From: Flavobacterium kayseriense
GTDB lineage: Bacteria > Bacteroidota > Bacteroidia > Flavobacteriales > Flavobacteriaceae
NCBI RefSeq assembly: GCF_014305095.1
Contig: NZ_JACRUI010000003.1
Location: 409,516 to 473,515 of the forward strand
Length of the DNA stretch: 64,000 nucleotides
Direction of reading: 5' to 3'
Position 1 is the stretch's first letter. Each line of letters opens with the position of its first letter. Positions 26,585 to 36,388 of the stretch are shown here, in pieces. Position numbers and translations under genes: made by a program. The notes under the pieces were generated by a model. The model searched no databases. It worked only from the letters and a program-made list of their open reading frames with translations, and had not been told where the DNA came from.

Positions 26585-26636
26585 TTTTTTTATCAACAGA
26601 TTAAACCTTTAAGTTTTTTTTAAGTCTAAGTCAAAA

Positions 26637-26652
26637 ACGGACATTCGTCCGT
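26637..26652. promoter_or_regulatory. Perfect palindrome upstream of the RND operon, possible operator
   Basis: ACGGAC (26637-26642) and GTCCGT (26647-26652) are perfect inverted repeats around ATTC. The site is 217 bases before the adaptor ATG. TetR-family repressors of efflux operons bind such 6-4-6 palindromes, but no regulator gene lies beside the operon. It could instead be a weak RNA hairpin. Confidence 0.4.
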
Positions 26653-26810
26653 CAATTATAAATAGCAGACCTTATTTTACACAATTAGGTCATTTAACGA
26701 GATTAATTTGCAGTTAATGCAAAAATGAATAGGTAAAATACAATAAAATTATTTGTATGTACAACTGTTAAATAAACTCTAATGATAATACAATTGCAAA
26801 TTGGAATACA

Positions 26811-26818
26811 TAAGTTTG
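26811..26818 (+). promoter_or_regulatory. Candidate -7 box for the RND efflux operon
   Basis: TAAGTTTG fits TAnnTTTG and lies 51 bases before the adaptor start. TTG triplets upstream (26794, 26801) are too close for a canonical -33 element, so an activator or alternative promoter is possible. Confidence 0.4.
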
Positions 26819-26868
26819 CTTTTTTTAACATAATATTACAATAATCAATCTCTCTATCGTCCCTAATT

Positions 26869-27927
26869 ATGAAAATAAAACATGTAGTTTACGCTTTATT
26901 AATCCTTGGCTTTGGTGCTTTTATTACGTACAGAATTGTCGATAATAAAAGTAAGTCAGAAGGTCAAAATGGAAAATCAGATAAAAAAAGTGCAATGAAA
27001 GTTACTGGTATCATTGTTAAAACTGAAACTTTTGATAACACATTATCCCTCTCTGGTTCTATCGAAGCGAATGAACAAGTAGAAATTAGATCTGAAGTAT
27101 CTGGAATTGTAGAAAGTATCAATTTTAATGAAGGAAGCAATGTTACAGCGGGACAACTACTGTTTAAAGTAAACGATGTGGAACTGAGAGCGCAGCTTAG
27201 CCAGGCAGGTACAAGAGAAAACTTAGCTGGAGAAAATGAAAGAAGAGCAAAATTATTATTACAAAAAGAAGCCATAAGTCAAGAGGAATATGATGTAGCT
27301 AGAGCAGAATATGCTTCTACAAAAGCTATGAGCCAGCTGATTAAAGCACAAATTGCTAAAACGGCTGTTCGCGCTCCTTTTTCAGGAAAAATTGGTTTGC
27401 GTTCGATCTCAAAAGGAACATATATTACACCAACCATGCCAGTTGCTAACTTGGTAAATACAGGGAAATTAAAAATCACTTTTTCTATTCCTGAAAAATA
27501 TGCTAATCAAGTAAAATCAAATACAATTTTAAAATTTAGTGTATCGGGTTCTACAGAAAAATATACTGCAAAAGTATATGCTATCGAGCCAGCGGTAGAG
27601 GTAGCAACTAGAACGTTACAGGTAAGAGCTATTGCCGAAAATAAAGATGGAAAATTACTACCTGGAACATTTGCTAACGTAGAACTTCCTTTAGATGTGA
27701 TCAAAGACGCCATTGTGGTTCCCACGCAAGCAGTTATTCCTGTTCAAAATGGAAAAAAAGTATTCATTTCAGATTTTGGCAAAGCCAAAGAAATAATGGT
27801 AGAGACCGCTACTAGAACAGATGCTTCATTACTAATTTTATCGGGATTGAAAGCGGGTGATACTGTAATCACAAGCGGCGTTATGTCTCTTAAAAACGAA
27901 GCTCCAGTTAAAGTAAGCATTAAGTAA
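26869..27927 (+). CDS. RND efflux periplasmic adaptor subunit (HlyD family)
   Basis: A 352-residue membrane fusion protein. Residues about 5-25 (HVVYALLILGFGAFITYRIV) are an uncleaved membrane anchor; there is no lipobox. The barrel-sandwich (lipoyl) half motif is SGSIEANEQVEIRSEVSGIVESINFNEG, a short coiled-coil hairpin follows (ENERRAKLLLQKEAISQEEYDVARAEY), and the second lipoyl half is AKTAVRAPFSGKIGLRSI. The beta-barrel and membrane-proximal domains complete the protein (IVVPTQAVIPVQNGKKVFI). It links the inner-membrane pump to the TolC channel. It is first in a three-gene operon; the pump gene begins 36 bases after the stop. Confidence 0.95.
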   Translation: MKIKHVVYALLILGFGAFITYRIVDNKSKSEGQNGKSDKKSAMKVTGIIVKTETFDNTLSLSGSIEANEQVEIRSEVSGIVESINFNEGSNVTAGQLLFKVNDVELRAQLSQAGTRENLAGENERRAKLLLQKEAISQEEYDVARAEYASTKAMSQLIKAQIAKTAVRAPFSGKIGLRSISKGTYITPTMPVANLVNTGKLKITFSIPEKYANQVKSNTILKFSVSGSTEKYTAKVYAIEPAVEVATRTLQVRAIAENKDGKLLPGTFANVELPLDVIKDAIVVPTQAVIPVQNGKKVFISDFGKAKEIMVETATRTDASLLILSGLKAGDTVITSGVMSLKNEAPVKVSIK

Positions 27928-27963
27928 TTTTTAAACTAATCATCTCATCATTAAACTATTAAA

Positions 27964-30900
27964 ATGAGTTTATCAACTTTAAGTATAAAAAGACCTGTAT
28001 TAACGATCGTGATGAACCTTACCATCGTTTTATTTGGTATAATTGGATACACCTATCTGGGCGTTAGGGAGTTTCCATCTATTGATCCTGCACAAGTATC
28101 GATTAGAACCAACTACACCGGAGCAAATGCTGATATTATCGAATCGCAAATTACAGAGCCGCTCGAAAAAGCAATCAATTCTATTGATGGTATTCGTAAC
28201 ATCACCTCTTCAAGTTCGCAAGGTAGTAGTAGTATTACCGTTGAATTTAACTTAGACAAAGATCTTGAAGAAGCTTCAAATGATGTGAGAGATAAAGTTT
28301 CTCAAGCCATTCGTAGTTTACCACAAGATATTGATGCACCGCCGGTGGTTTCTAAAGCGGATGCTAATAGTGACGCTATCATCTCGATGACGGTTCAAAG
28401 TGATACTAGAAGTCAGCTTGAATTAAGTGATTATGCCGAAAACGTAATTTCACAACGTTTAGAAACTATTCCTGGAGTAAGTGGTGTGCAAATTTGGGGA
28501 CAAAAAAGATACGCTATGCGTTTGTGGATTGATCCCGTAAAATTAGCTTCTTACGGTTGTACTGTAGCAGAAGTACGTGCGGCATTGAATCAACAAAATG
28601 TAGAATTGCCTTCTGGTAAATTAACTGGTGATAACACCGAGCTTACTGTAAAAACGGTTGGAAATTTAGCTACAGTTGAAGAGTTTAACAATATAATCAT
28701 TAGAACTGACGGAGCTAAAACAGTGCGCTTAAGTGATATTGGTAGAGCTGAATTAGGTCCTGAGAATATTGAAACAAAATTAAGCCAATCAGGTTTACCT
28801 TTAGTAGGACTTGCTATTGTTCCCCGTCCTGGTGCTAATTATTTAGATATCTCTAAAGCGTTTTACGAGCAGTACGAAGATCTAAAGAAAGACTTACCCA
28901 AGGATATTAAGCTTAATATAGCCTTAGACAATACTATTTTTGTAAAGAAATCAGTTTTGGAAGTTGCTGAAACTCTTGGTATATCAATTTTCTTGGTGAT
29001 ATTAATTATTTACCTTTTCTTTAGGGACTGGGCAATCGCTTTTAGACCTTTGATTGATATTCCAGTATCGTTAATCGCTACTTTCTTTATTATGTGGCTT
29101 TTTGGTTTCTCTATAAATGTATTAACCTTACTAGCTATTGTTCTTGCAACTGGCCTTGTCGTTGATGATGGTATTGTTGTGACCGAAAATATTTTTAAGA
29201 AAGTCGAGGAAGGAATGACACCAATTGAAGCTGCAATAAAAGGATCAAACGAAATATTTTTTGCTGTTATCTCGATATCCGTGACTTTAGCTGCGGTATT
29301 TTTACCTGTAATATTCTTAGAAGGTTTTGTTGGTAGACTATTTCGAGAGTTTGGTGTCGTCATTGGAGCAGCTGTATTAATCTCAGCTTTCGTGTCCTTG
29401 ACCTTGACACCAATGCTTAATGCCTATTTAATGAAAGGCGGCGAGCAAAAGAAATCTAAGTTTTATATTGCAACTGAACCATACTTTCAAAAATTAAACT
29501 CTAATTACGCAAGTTCACTGAGTAATTTTATGAAAAAAAAATGGATCAGTTTTCCAATTTTGATTGCTTGTTTTGGTTTAATATATGTTTTTTACAATTT
29601 AATTCAAAAAGAAACAGCACCCTATGATGACCGAAGTTCATTAGTATTGCGAATGACTGCTCCTGAAGGGGCTAGTTATGAGTACATGGATCGTTTTATG
29701 CAAGAAATATCACAATTGGTTGAGGATTCTGTTTCCGAGAAAAAAGTAGCTTTAACAATTACCTCTCCAGGGTTTGGTTCTTCGTCAGTGAACAGTGGTT
29801 TCATGAGACTTTCTCTAAAAGAGTCTGGTGAGCGAGAGCTATCGCAGCATGAAATTGCCGATAACCTAACTAAATGGACCAAAGGATACGTTGATGCAAA
29901 AACATCTGTTACGGAGCAACCTACTATCGCTGTAAACAGACGTGGAGGACTACCTATACAATACATCATACAAACACAGAATTTTGCTAAGTTAGAGCAA
30001 AAGATTCCTGAGTTTATGGAGGAGGCAGCTAACAATCCTACTTTTGCCATGACTGATGTGAATTTGAAATTTAATAAACCAGAAATTAATGTTTCAATTG
30101 ATCGTGAAAAAGCTGAAAGTCTTGGAGTCTCTGTAATAGACATTGCTCAAACATTACAGCTTTCCTTAAGTGGACAACGTTTTGGTTATTTTATGAAAAA
30201 AGGAAAACAATACCAAGTGATAGGTCAATTTGATCAAAAAGACCGCTCAAAACCATTGGATTTAACTTCGATGTATGTTAAAAATGACAAGGGCGAATTG
30301 ATACAAATGGATAACATTGTAAGTACCGAAGAGCAAAGTAAACCACCACAGCTATATCACAACAACAGATTTATGTCGGCCACCGTTTCAGCAGCTCTTG
30401 CTCCTGGCAAAAGTATCAGTGATGGAATCGAAGCAATGGAAGAAATTCGTGCTAAAGTACTTGATGACACCTTTACAACTGACCTAGGCGGAGAATCGAG
30501 AGATTTTGTTGAAAGTAGTTCTAATACCTCATTTGCATTTGGATTGGCGTTATTACTTATCTTTTTAATCCTTGCTGCACAATTTGAGAGTTTTATTGAT
30601 CCATTCATTATTATATTAACAGTACCTATGGCTGTAGCAGGAGCTTTGTTTTCTCTATGGTTATTTAATCAAACTTGGAATATCTTTAGCCAAATTGGAA
30701 CTGTAATGCTTATTGGTTTGGTTACTAAAAATGGAATTTTGATTGTTGAGTTTGCAAACCAACTTCGAGAACAGGGTAAACCAAAACTTGAAGCAATTCT
30801 TGAAGCATCAGAGGCTCGTTTAAGACCTATCTTAATGACTAGTTTAGCCATATCTCTTGGTGCATTACCAATTGCCATGTCATTAGGTGCGGCATCCACT

Positions 30901-31059
30901 AGTAGAATAGGAATGGGAGTTGTTATTGTAGGCGGAACGATATTTTCACTAGTGTTAACTCTTTTTGTTATTCCAGCACTTTACTTTATGTGGTCACGAA
31001 CTAAAAAACATTATCCAGAATTTGAACACATTGAAGAATATGAAAAAGAATCAAAATAA
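27964..31059 (+). CDS. RND multidrug efflux permease (AcrB/HAE1 type)
   Basis: A 1031-residue inner-membrane proton-driven pump. It shows the AcrB layout: first helix SIKRPVLTIVMNLTIVLFGIIGY, a large periplasmic loop, a cluster of six helices, a second loop, and a final six-helix cluster ending in FSLVLTLFVIPALYFMWSRTKK. The proton-relay pair is visible as Asp-Asp in GLVVDDGIVVTENIFKKVEEG, near residues 401-402. The second half has GLVTKNGILIVEFANQLREQG. The RPMLMTS-like segment is RPILMTSLAISLGALPIAMSLG. Substrates are probably diverse hydrophobic compounds. The channel gene starts one base after the stop. Confidence 0.95.
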   Translation: MSLSTLSIKRPVLTIVMNLTIVLFGIIGYTYLGVREFPSIDPAQVSIRTNYTGANADIIESQITEPLEKAINSIDGIRNITSSSSQGSSSITVEFNLDKDLEEASNDVRDKVSQAIRSLPQDIDAPPVVSKADANSDAIISMTVQSDTRSQLELSDYAENVISQRLETIPGVSGVQIWGQKRYAMRLWIDPVKLASYGCTVAEVRAALNQQNVELPSGKLTGDNTELTVKTVGNLATVEEFNNIIIRTDGAKTVRLSDIGRAELGPENIETKLSQSGLPLVGLAIVPRPGANYLDISKAFYEQYEDLKKDLPKDIKLNIALDNTIFVKKSVLEVAETLGISIFLVILIIYLFFRDWAIAFRPLIDIPVSLIATFFIMWLFGFSINVLTLLAIVLATGLVVDDGIVVTENIFKKVEEGMTPIEAAIKGSNEIFFAVISISVTLAAVFLPVIFLEGFVGRLFREFGVVIGAAVLISAFVSLTLTPMLNAYLMKGGEQKKSKFYIATEPYFQKLNSNYASSLSNFMKKKWISFPILIACFGLIYVFYNLIQKETAPYDDRSSLVLRMTAPEGASYEYMDRFMQEISQLVEDSVSEKKVALTITSPGFGSSSVNSGFMRLSLKESGERELSQHEIADNLTKWTKGYVDAKTSVTEQPTIAVNRRGGLPIQYIIQTQNFAKLEQKIPEFMEEAANNPTFAMTDVNLKFNKPEINVSIDREKAESLGVSVIDIAQTLQLSLSGQRFGYFMKKGKQYQVIGQFDQKDRSKPLDLTSMYVKNDKGELIQMDNIVSTEEQSKPPQLYHNNRFMSATVSAALAPGKSISDGIEAMEEIRAKVLDDTFTTDLGGESRDFVESSSNTSFAFGLALLLIFLILAAQFESFIDPFIIILTVPMAVAGALFSLWLFNQTWNIFSQIGTVMLIGLVTKNGILIVEFANQLREQGKPKLEAILEASEARLRPILMTSLAISLGALPIAMSLGAASTSRIGMGVVIVGGTIFSLVLTLFVIPALYFMWSRTKKHYPEFEHIEEYEKESK

Positions 31060-31060
31060 G

Positions 31061-32374
31061 ATGAAAATAATTAAACAAGTTGCCCCCTATTTTGTACTAT
31101 TTATTCTATCAGTCTATAGTGCTAATGCACAGGAATTGTTAACTATCGAAGATGCTGTGAAAATTGCATTGGAAAATAACTACGATATAAAAATCGCGAA
31201 AAATGATCTTAAAGTTGATGATGCTAATGTATCTTCTGGGAATGCAGGAATGTTACCTAGAGCTACTGCCACAGTAACAGACAATAATAGTGTTCAAAAT
31301 TTGACTCAAACTAGAATTGATGGAACAGAAAATAGTTTAAGTAATGCAAAAAATAATAGTTTAAGCTATGGCGTACTTTTAGATTGGACGGTTTTTGATG
31401 GTTTACGAATGTTTGCTCGTAAAGAACAATTAAGAGAGCTACAGAAATTAGGCGATGCTGAACTAAAGTTGGCTATTTTAACTAGAATAAGCGATGTAAA
31501 TGCTACTTATTTCAATTTAGTACAACAACAGCAACAACTAGCTGCGTTAGACTCTACAATGATTATTTCCAACCAACGACTTGACCTAGCTAAAAATAGA
31601 TTTTCCATAGGAAAAGCATCTAAACTAGAGGTGTTAAACGCGCAAGTAGATTTGAATACGGATAAAGTAAATTTATTACGCCAAAAAGAGTTATACGCTA
31701 ATACGAAGACTTCACTTAACGAAATTTTAGCTCGTACTGTCTCCACTGACTTTACTGTTGTAGAAACGATTAGTATCGACAACCAATTAAATTTATCTGA
31801 ATTAATGACATTAGCTGATAATCAAAATCCTATGCTACAAGCTCAAATCATTAATAAACGAATATCCGAATTACAACTAAAGCAGGTAAAAGCAGCGCGG
31901 TACCCTACAATACGAGTAAGTACAGGTTATAACTTTGGACAGAGTCAATCTAGTTTAGGTTTTATTACCCAATCTACATCGAGAGGGCTTAATTATGGGT
32001 TTAATGCTTCCTTAAACCTTTTTGATGGTAATGCACAAAATCGAAATGAAAAAATTGCTAAGATTCAAATAGAGACTGCAGCTGCCCAAATAGAACAGCA
32101 AAGTTTAGCACTGCAAACCCAGTTAACAACTGCTTATCAAACCTATTTAACCAACTTAGAGTTAACTGATTTGGAAGAAACAAACGAGACTATTGCGAAG
32201 CAAAACTTAGATATCACTTTAGATAAATTCCGTATTGGAACAATTACAACTTTAGAATTTAGAACTGCTCAACTGAACTTTGTAAATGCAAAAGTTCGTT
32301 TCAGTAACGCGCAGTATCAGGCGAAATTATCTGAGATAGCGTTAAGGGAACTTGCGGGTAATTTAACTTTTTAA
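31061..32374 (+). CDS. TolC-family outer membrane channel of the RND pump
   Basis: A 437-residue outer-membrane efflux protein. The start chosen is the ATG one base after the permease stop (MKIIKQVAPYFVLFILSVYSANAQ); this gives a proper signal peptide ending in NAQ, whereas longer frames overlap the pump gene. The mature protein has the internal duplication of TolC: first half LLTIEDAVKIALENNYDIKIAKNDLKVDDAN and second half QNPMLQAQIINKRISELQLKQVKAARYPTIRVSTGY. Both halves have long helices for the periplasmic tunnel and beta strands for the barrel. It completes the efflux operon, which ends in a terminator at 32404. Confidence 0.94.
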   Translation: MKIIKQVAPYFVLFILSVYSANAQELLTIEDAVKIALENNYDIKIAKNDLKVDDANVSSGNAGMLPRATATVTDNNSVQNLTQTRIDGTENSLSNAKNNSLSYGVLLDWTVFDGLRMFARKEQLRELQKLGDAELKLAILTRISDVNATYFNLVQQQQQLAALDSTMIISNQRLDLAKNRFSIGKASKLEVLNAQVDLNTDKVNLLRQKELYANTKTSLNEILARTVSTDFTVVETISIDNQLNLSELMTLADNQNPMLQAQIINKRISELQLKQVKAARYPTIRVSTGYNFGQSQSSLGFITQSTSRGLNYGFNASLNLFDGNAQNRNEKIAKIQIETAAAQIEQQSLALQTQLTTAYQTYLTNLELTDLEETNETIAKQNLDITLDKFRIGTITTLEFRTAQLNFVNAKVRFSNAQYQAKLSEIALRELAGNLTF

Positions 32375-32403
32375 GTATATAGACCTTAATTTTAATTCAA
32401 TTT

Positions 32404-32452
32404 AATCCTCATTCAATTTTACTTTTGGCAATTTTGATTGAGGATTTTTTTT
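32404..32452 (+). terminator. Terminator of the RND efflux operon
   Basis: AATCCTCA plus flanking bases (32404-32416) pair with TTGATTGAGGATT, ending in eight T residues. One mismatch interrupts the stem. Confidence 0.85.
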
Positions 32453-32481
32453 ATGAAGAGACATAAATCAATTTTAAAATA

Positions 32482-32489
32482 TAAATTTG
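32482..32489 (+). promoter_or_regulatory. Candidate -7 box for the bestrophin gene
   Basis: TAAATTTG fits TAnnTTTG and lies 18 bases before the ATG. No -33 TTG is evident. Confidence 0.4.
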
Positions 32490-32507
32490 TAAAAACAACT
32501 GATTACA

Positions 32508-33371
32508 ATGATTTCATACAACCCTAAGAAGTGGATAATTTTTATTTTTCGATTTCATAAAGCCGATACTTTTAGGAAATTAGTTCCATTGATGATCATG
32601 ATAGGTTTGTATTCTGGAGGGGTTGCCTATCTAGAAATTGAATATTGGCACCTACCAGATGATAGCCATGTAAAAAACATATCAATCATGCATGGCATGT
32701 TGGGATTTGTAATCTCTCTTTTACTAGTTTTTAGAACAAATACAGCTTACGATAGGTGGTGGGAAGGACGTAAATTATGGGGTGCCTTGGTAAATAATAG
32801 TCGCAATCTAGCCATAAAATTACATGCCATTTTAAAGGATGAGAAAGACAGAAATTATTTTAAAAAAATGATTCCTAGCTATGCCGCTATCCTAAATAAA
32901 CATTTGAAGGATGAAGAAACGGGGAAACAATTATCCGAAGAAATTACATTCACAGTAGATCATCATACCCACAGACCTAACCAAGTAGCTAAGATGATGT
33001 TTATGAGAATAAACGACTTATACGAAAGTAAAAAAATAACAGGTGATCAATTAATTATTATCAACAGCGAACTACAATCGTTTACCGATATTTGTGGTGC
33101 GTGCGAAAGAATAAAAAACACTCCTATACCCTACTCGTACAGTGTCTTTTTAAAAAAATTTATATTCTTTTATGTGATGACCTTGCCCTTTGGTTACGTA
33201 TTTAATCTGGGGTATTATGTCATCCCTGTGGTTGTTTTTATCTTTTATGTATTAGCTAGTTTAGAATTAATTGCTGAGGAAATCGAGGAACCTTTTGGCT
33301 ACGATGATAATGACCTTCCTACCAGAAAAATAGCAGAAAACATTAAAAGACATGTTGAAGAATTAATATAA
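32508..33371 (+). CDS. Bestrophin-family anion channel (YneE type)
   Basis: A 287-residue membrane protein of the bacterial bestrophin family. The signature is in LLLVFRTNTAYDRWWEGRKLWGALVNNSRNLAIK, with the RWWEGR motif lining the cytoplasmic side of the pore. Two membrane segments lie at the N-terminus (FRKLVPLMIMIGLYSGGVAYL and GMLGFVISLLLVF) and two near the C-terminus (FFYVMTLPFGYVFNLGYYVIPVVVFIFYVLAS), followed by the acidic IEEPFGYDDNDLP segment. Bacterial bestrophins form pentameric channels; some conduct cations rather than chloride. It has its own promoter and is not part of the adjacent operon. Confidence 0.9.
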   Translation: MISYNPKKWIIFIFRFHKADTFRKLVPLMIMIGLYSGGVAYLEIEYWHLPDDSHVKNISIMHGMLGFVISLLLVFRTNTAYDRWWEGRKLWGALVNNSRNLAIKLHAILKDEKDRNYFKKMIPSYAAILNKHLKDEETGKQLSEEITFTVDHHTHRPNQVAKMMFMRINDLYESKKITGDQLIIINSELQSFTDICGACERIKNTPIPYSYSVFLKKFIFFYVMTLPFGYVFNLGYYVIPVVVFIFYVLASLELIAEEIEEPFGYDDNDLPTRKIAENIKRHVEELI

Positions 33372-33447
33372 AATAATAACACTATATTAGTACGAGGCAA
33401 CTTTAATTTTTATTAAATTTAGACTTTACCAAAAAAGACTGAAATCT

Positions 33448-34371
33448 ATGAATACGAATCGTGCTTTAATAAAACCTCCTGATTTATCTAACGAACGATC
33501 TTTAAAAACTTTAGTAGAAAACAGAACCGTATATAATTTAAATCATTGCGAATTAAATTTGTTTGAGACCTATGAAGCTTCAACTTTAGTTCCCCTAAAA
33601 TTTAATGACTTGGTTGTTACGAGCATGTTGCGTGGTAAGAAAGTGATGCACCTTTTTGACGATCCTAGTTTTGAATACCTTCCGGGTGAAACAGTAATGA
33701 TTCCCTCGAATGTCGAAATGAAAATTGATTTTCCCGAAGCATCAAGAAATAATCCGACGCAATGTTTGGCTTTAGCAATCGATCAGTATAAAATTAATAG
33801 CACTCTAGACTTCTTAAACGAACGGTATCCTAAGGAAGGTGAAAAACAATTTTGGCACTTAAATTTTCAGAATTATTATTTTTTTAATAATGTAGAATTA
33901 GCTGCTACCATAAATAAACTTATTAAGGAATGCATGAGTACCTCTATTACTAAAGATGTGCTAGCAGATTTAACTTTACAAGAACTATTAATTCGAATCA
34001 TTCAAACCCAAACAGCAAAGTCGATCGATGATGGCTTACATACTGATCCGTATTCTCCAATAACACAAGTGTTAGATTACATTAGACTAAATATTAAAGA
34101 AAGTATAAGTCTTAAAAACTTAAGTGATAAAGCGTGTATGAGTACAACCTCATTTTATCGCTATTTTAAAAAAGAATTAGGGATGAGTCCTATAGAATTT
34201 GTCATTCAAGAAAAAATCAGACATGCTAAAACATTACTAAAAAATCCAGCCATTCAAATAAATGAAGTCTGTTACATGGCTGGATTTGATAATAGTAATT
34301 ACTTTATCCGATTATTTAAAAAACATGAAGGAATAACTCCTAAACAATACCAATTACTTTACAATACTTAA
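33448..34371 (+). CDS. AraC-family regulator, likely of the aldehyde dehydrogenase gene
   Basis: A 307-residue transcription regulator. The N-terminal domain (about residues 1-195) has the AraC_N cupin-like pattern, with LNLFETYEASTLVPLKFNDLVVTSMLRGKKVMHLFDD and the segment GETVMIPSNVEMKID. The C-terminal pair of helix-turn-helix units is clear: LSDKACMSTTSFYRYFKKELGMSPIEFVIQEKIRHAKTLL and INEVCYMAGFDNSNYFIRLFKKHEGITPKQYQ. Genes for DUF779 and aldehyde dehydrogenase lie downstream on the opposite strand, a grouping seen in other bacteria where the AraC protein activates the dehydrogenase. A pair of direct repeats at the dehydrogenase promoter (36389-36427) is a good candidate target. Confidence 0.9.
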   Translation: MNTNRALIKPPDLSNERSLKTLVENRTVYNLNHCELNLFETYEASTLVPLKFNDLVVTSMLRGKKVMHLFDDPSFEYLPGETVMIPSNVEMKIDFPEASRNNPTQCLALAIDQYKINSTLDFLNERYPKEGEKQFWHLNFQNYYFFNNVELAATINKLIKECMSTSITKDVLADLTLQELLIRIIQTQTAKSIDDGLHTDPYSPITQVLDYIRLNIKESISLKNLSDKACMSTTSFYRYFKKELGMSPIEFVIQEKIRHAKTLLKNPAIQINEVCYMAGFDNSNYFIRLFKKHEGITPKQYQLLYNT

Positions 34372-34373
34372 AA

Positions 34374-34748
34374 TTATTCAATTACGGTAACCGGTTCTAG
34401 CTCCAACTCTTCTGCAGCTGTAAAAATGCGATAATCAATTTGAAACGTTTTTTTATAAGGGGTTTCTAAGGAAAAACCACCAGCTCCAAATGCATCAATT
34501 ACTTTTAGGGTAAAGTGTGCATGTTTCCAGTATTCATATAAATCTTTATCAACCCAAAATTCTACATCCTCGATTGTGCCTATACACACGTCACCCATTC
34601 GTTGGTAAAAACCACCTTTTTCAAAGCATTGAGGCTGTGTGCCCTCACAACAACCACCTGCTTGATAAAACATTAAGTCTCCGTGCTTTTCTTTTAAAAT
34701 TTTTATAAGTTCTATTGCCTCGCTTGTAGCATCAATCCTTTTCATCAT
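34374..34748 (-). CDS. DUF779 domain-containing protein
   Basis: A 124-residue protein with the DUF779 pattern: IDATSEAIELIKILKEKHGDLMFYQAGGCCEGTQPQCFEKGGFYQR. The run of cysteines (GGCC...QCF) suggests metal or substrate binding. DUF779 genes are very often next to aldehyde dehydrogenases of the AldA/ExaC type and are sometimes annotated as accessory factors, but no activity is established. It lies downstream of the dehydrogenase gene on the same strand. It ends 2 bases from the convergent AraC gene. The terminator at 34783 sits between it and the dehydrogenase, so its expression may depend on read-through. Confidence 0.9.
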   Translation of the reverse strand: MMKRIDATSEAIELIKILKEKHGDLMFYQAGGCCEGTQPQCFEKGGFYQRMGDVCIGTIEDVEFWVDKDLYEYWKHAHFTLKVIDAFGAGGFSLETPYKKTFQIDYRIFTAAEELELEPVTVIE

Positions 34749-34782
34749 TTCTGTATTTAGTAATTACACTTCTTCTTTTAAT

Positions 34783-34814
34783 AAAAAAGGTAAGTTATAA
34801 ACTTACCTTTTTTT
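34783..34814 (-). terminator. Terminator after the aldehyde dehydrogenase gene
   Basis: AAGGTAAGTT (34787-34796) pairs with AACTTACCTT (34800-34809) around ATA, with A/T flanks on both sides. It would end or attenuate transcription toward the DUF779 gene. Confidence 0.8.
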
Positions 34815-34830
34815 AATCAACAACTATTTA

Positions 34831-36336
34831 TTAAAAGAATCCTAATTTATTCTTATCATAAGAAATAAGCATATTCTTGGTTTGACGATAATGTCCTAAC
34901 ATCATTTTATGATTTTCACGTCCAATACCTGACTGCTTGTATCCACCAAATGGTGCTCCTGCAGGATAAGCATGGTATTGATTTACCCATACACGACCCG
35001 CTTGAATCGCTCTTGGAACTTGATAAATCTCGTGAGCATCTCTTGTCCACAAACCAGCTCCTAAGCCATACATAGTATCGTTTGCTATAGCTATAGCCTC
35101 TTCTGTTGTTTTAAAAGTAGTTACTGCTAAAACAGGTCCAAAAATTTCTTCTTGAAAAATACGCATTTTATTGTGGCCTTTAAAAATAGTTGGTTGAATG
35201 TAGTATCCACCAGCTAAATCACCATCCAACATTTTTTGATCTCCTCCTGCTAGTAATTCAGCTCCTTCCTCTTTACCTAATTTTAGGTAAGACATGATTT
35301 TTTCTTTTTGCACTAGAGAGGCTTGTGCTCCCATCATAGTTGTTACGTCTAAAGGATTTCCCATTTTTATTGCGTTGGTACGCTCAATAACCTTTGCAAT
35401 AAATTTATCGTAAATATCTTCATGAACTAATAAACGAGAAGGTGCAGTACATATTTCTCCTTGATTTAAAGCAAATAAAACAGCTCCTTCGATCGCTTTG
35501 TCAAAAAACGCATCATCAGCATCACCTACTGACTTCATAAATACATTAGGTGACTTCCCTCCTAGTTCTAAAGTAACAGGAATTATATTTTCTGTAGCAT
35601 ATTGCATCACTAATCGCCCAGTAGTTGTAGAACCCGTGAAAGCGGCTTTAGATACTTTTTTGTTTGTTACTAATGCTCTACCTAATTCTGATCCGAATCC
35701 GTTTACGATATTTACAACTCCTGGAGGTAAAATATCACCAATAAGTTCCATCAATACTAAAATAGATATTGGTGTACTCTCTGCTGGCTTAAGTACTACT
35801 GTATTACCAGCAGCCAGTGCGGGAGCCAATTTCCATACCGCCATTAGAATAGGAAAATTCCAAGGTATAATTTGTGCGACCACACCTAAAGGTTCACTTA
35901 ATGCGATGGAAACCGTCGACGCATCAAGCTCGGTAATAGAACTTTCTTCTGCTCTGATAACGGAGGCAAAATATCTAAAATGATCAATAGCTAATGGAAT
36001 ATCAGCTGCAAGTGTTTCTCTAATAGCCTTACCGTTATCTATAGTCTCAACTGTAGCTAGATAATGTAAATTATCTTCTATAACTTGAGCAATTTTATTT
36101 AATAGATTACTACGTTCTGTTGAGGATGTTTTTCCCCAAGTTTGAAATGCCTCATGGGCATGATCTACTGCTAATTCTAAATCCTCTTTGGTGGAATGTG
36201 CTGCTTGCGTGAAAACTTTTCCATCAATAGGTGAAAATACATCAAAATACGCTCCTTTCACAGGAGCTACAAATTTACCACCAATATAATTGTCATACTT
36301 TGCCTTGAAATCAGGTCTTTCTGCTATGTTGCTCAT
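34831..36336 (-). CDS. NAD-dependent aldehyde dehydrogenase
   Basis: A 501-residue soluble dehydrogenase that oxidises an aldehyde to its acid. The NAD site is marked by [29 protein letters not shown] and FTGSTTTGR. The general-base Glu is in [10 protein letters not shown], and the catalytic Cys in [11 protein letters not shown] near residue 296. The C-terminal oligomerisation strand includes [26 protein letters not shown]. The context (AraC regulator, DUF779) resembles ExaC/AldA-type clusters that oxidise acetaldehyde or similar small aldehydes. The promoter region holds a TAAGTTTG box and two direct repeats just upstream of it. Confidence 0.94.
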   Translation of the reverse strand: MSNIAERPDFKAKYDNYIGGKFVAPVKGAYFDVFSPIDGKVFTQAAHSTKEDLELAVDHAHEAFQTWGKTSSTERSNLLNKIAQVIEDNLHYLATVETIDNGKAIRETLAADIPLAIDHFRYFASVIRAEESSITELDASTVSIALSEPLGVVAQIIPWNFPILMAVWKLAPALAAGNTVVLKPAESTPISILVLMELIGDILPPGVVNIVNGFGSELGRALVTNKKVSKAAFTGSTTTGRLVMQYATENIIPVTLELGGKSPNVFMKSVGDADDAFFDKAIEGAVLFALNQGEICTAPSRLLVHEDIYDKFIAKVIERTNAIKMGNPLDVTTMMGAQASLVQKEKIMSYLKLGKEEGAELLAGGDQKMLDGDLAGGYYIQPTIFKGHNKMRIFQEEIFGPVLAVTTFKTTEEAIAIANDTMYGLGAGLWTRDAHEIYQVPRAIQAGRVWVNQYHAYPAGAPFGGYKQSGIGRENHKMMLGHYRQTKNMLISYDKNKLGFF

Positions 36337-36358
36337 ACTATCTATATTTTAATTTATT

Positions 36359-36366
36359 CAAACTTA
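36359..36366 (-). promoter_or_regulatory. Candidate -7 box of the aldehyde dehydrogenase promoter
   Basis: Minus-strand TAAGTTTG lies 22 bases before the start codon. No TTG is at the usual -33 distance; instead the direct repeats at 36389-36427 occupy that position, as expected for an activator-dependent promoter. Confidence 0.5.
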
Positions 36367-36388
36367 CCTTTAAATTTACGATATAAAC

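Noticed and set aside
30965..31060. Longer start for the TolC-family gene
   Set aside because: The extra residues overlap the pump gene, and the ATG at 31061 directly precedes a proper signal peptide.
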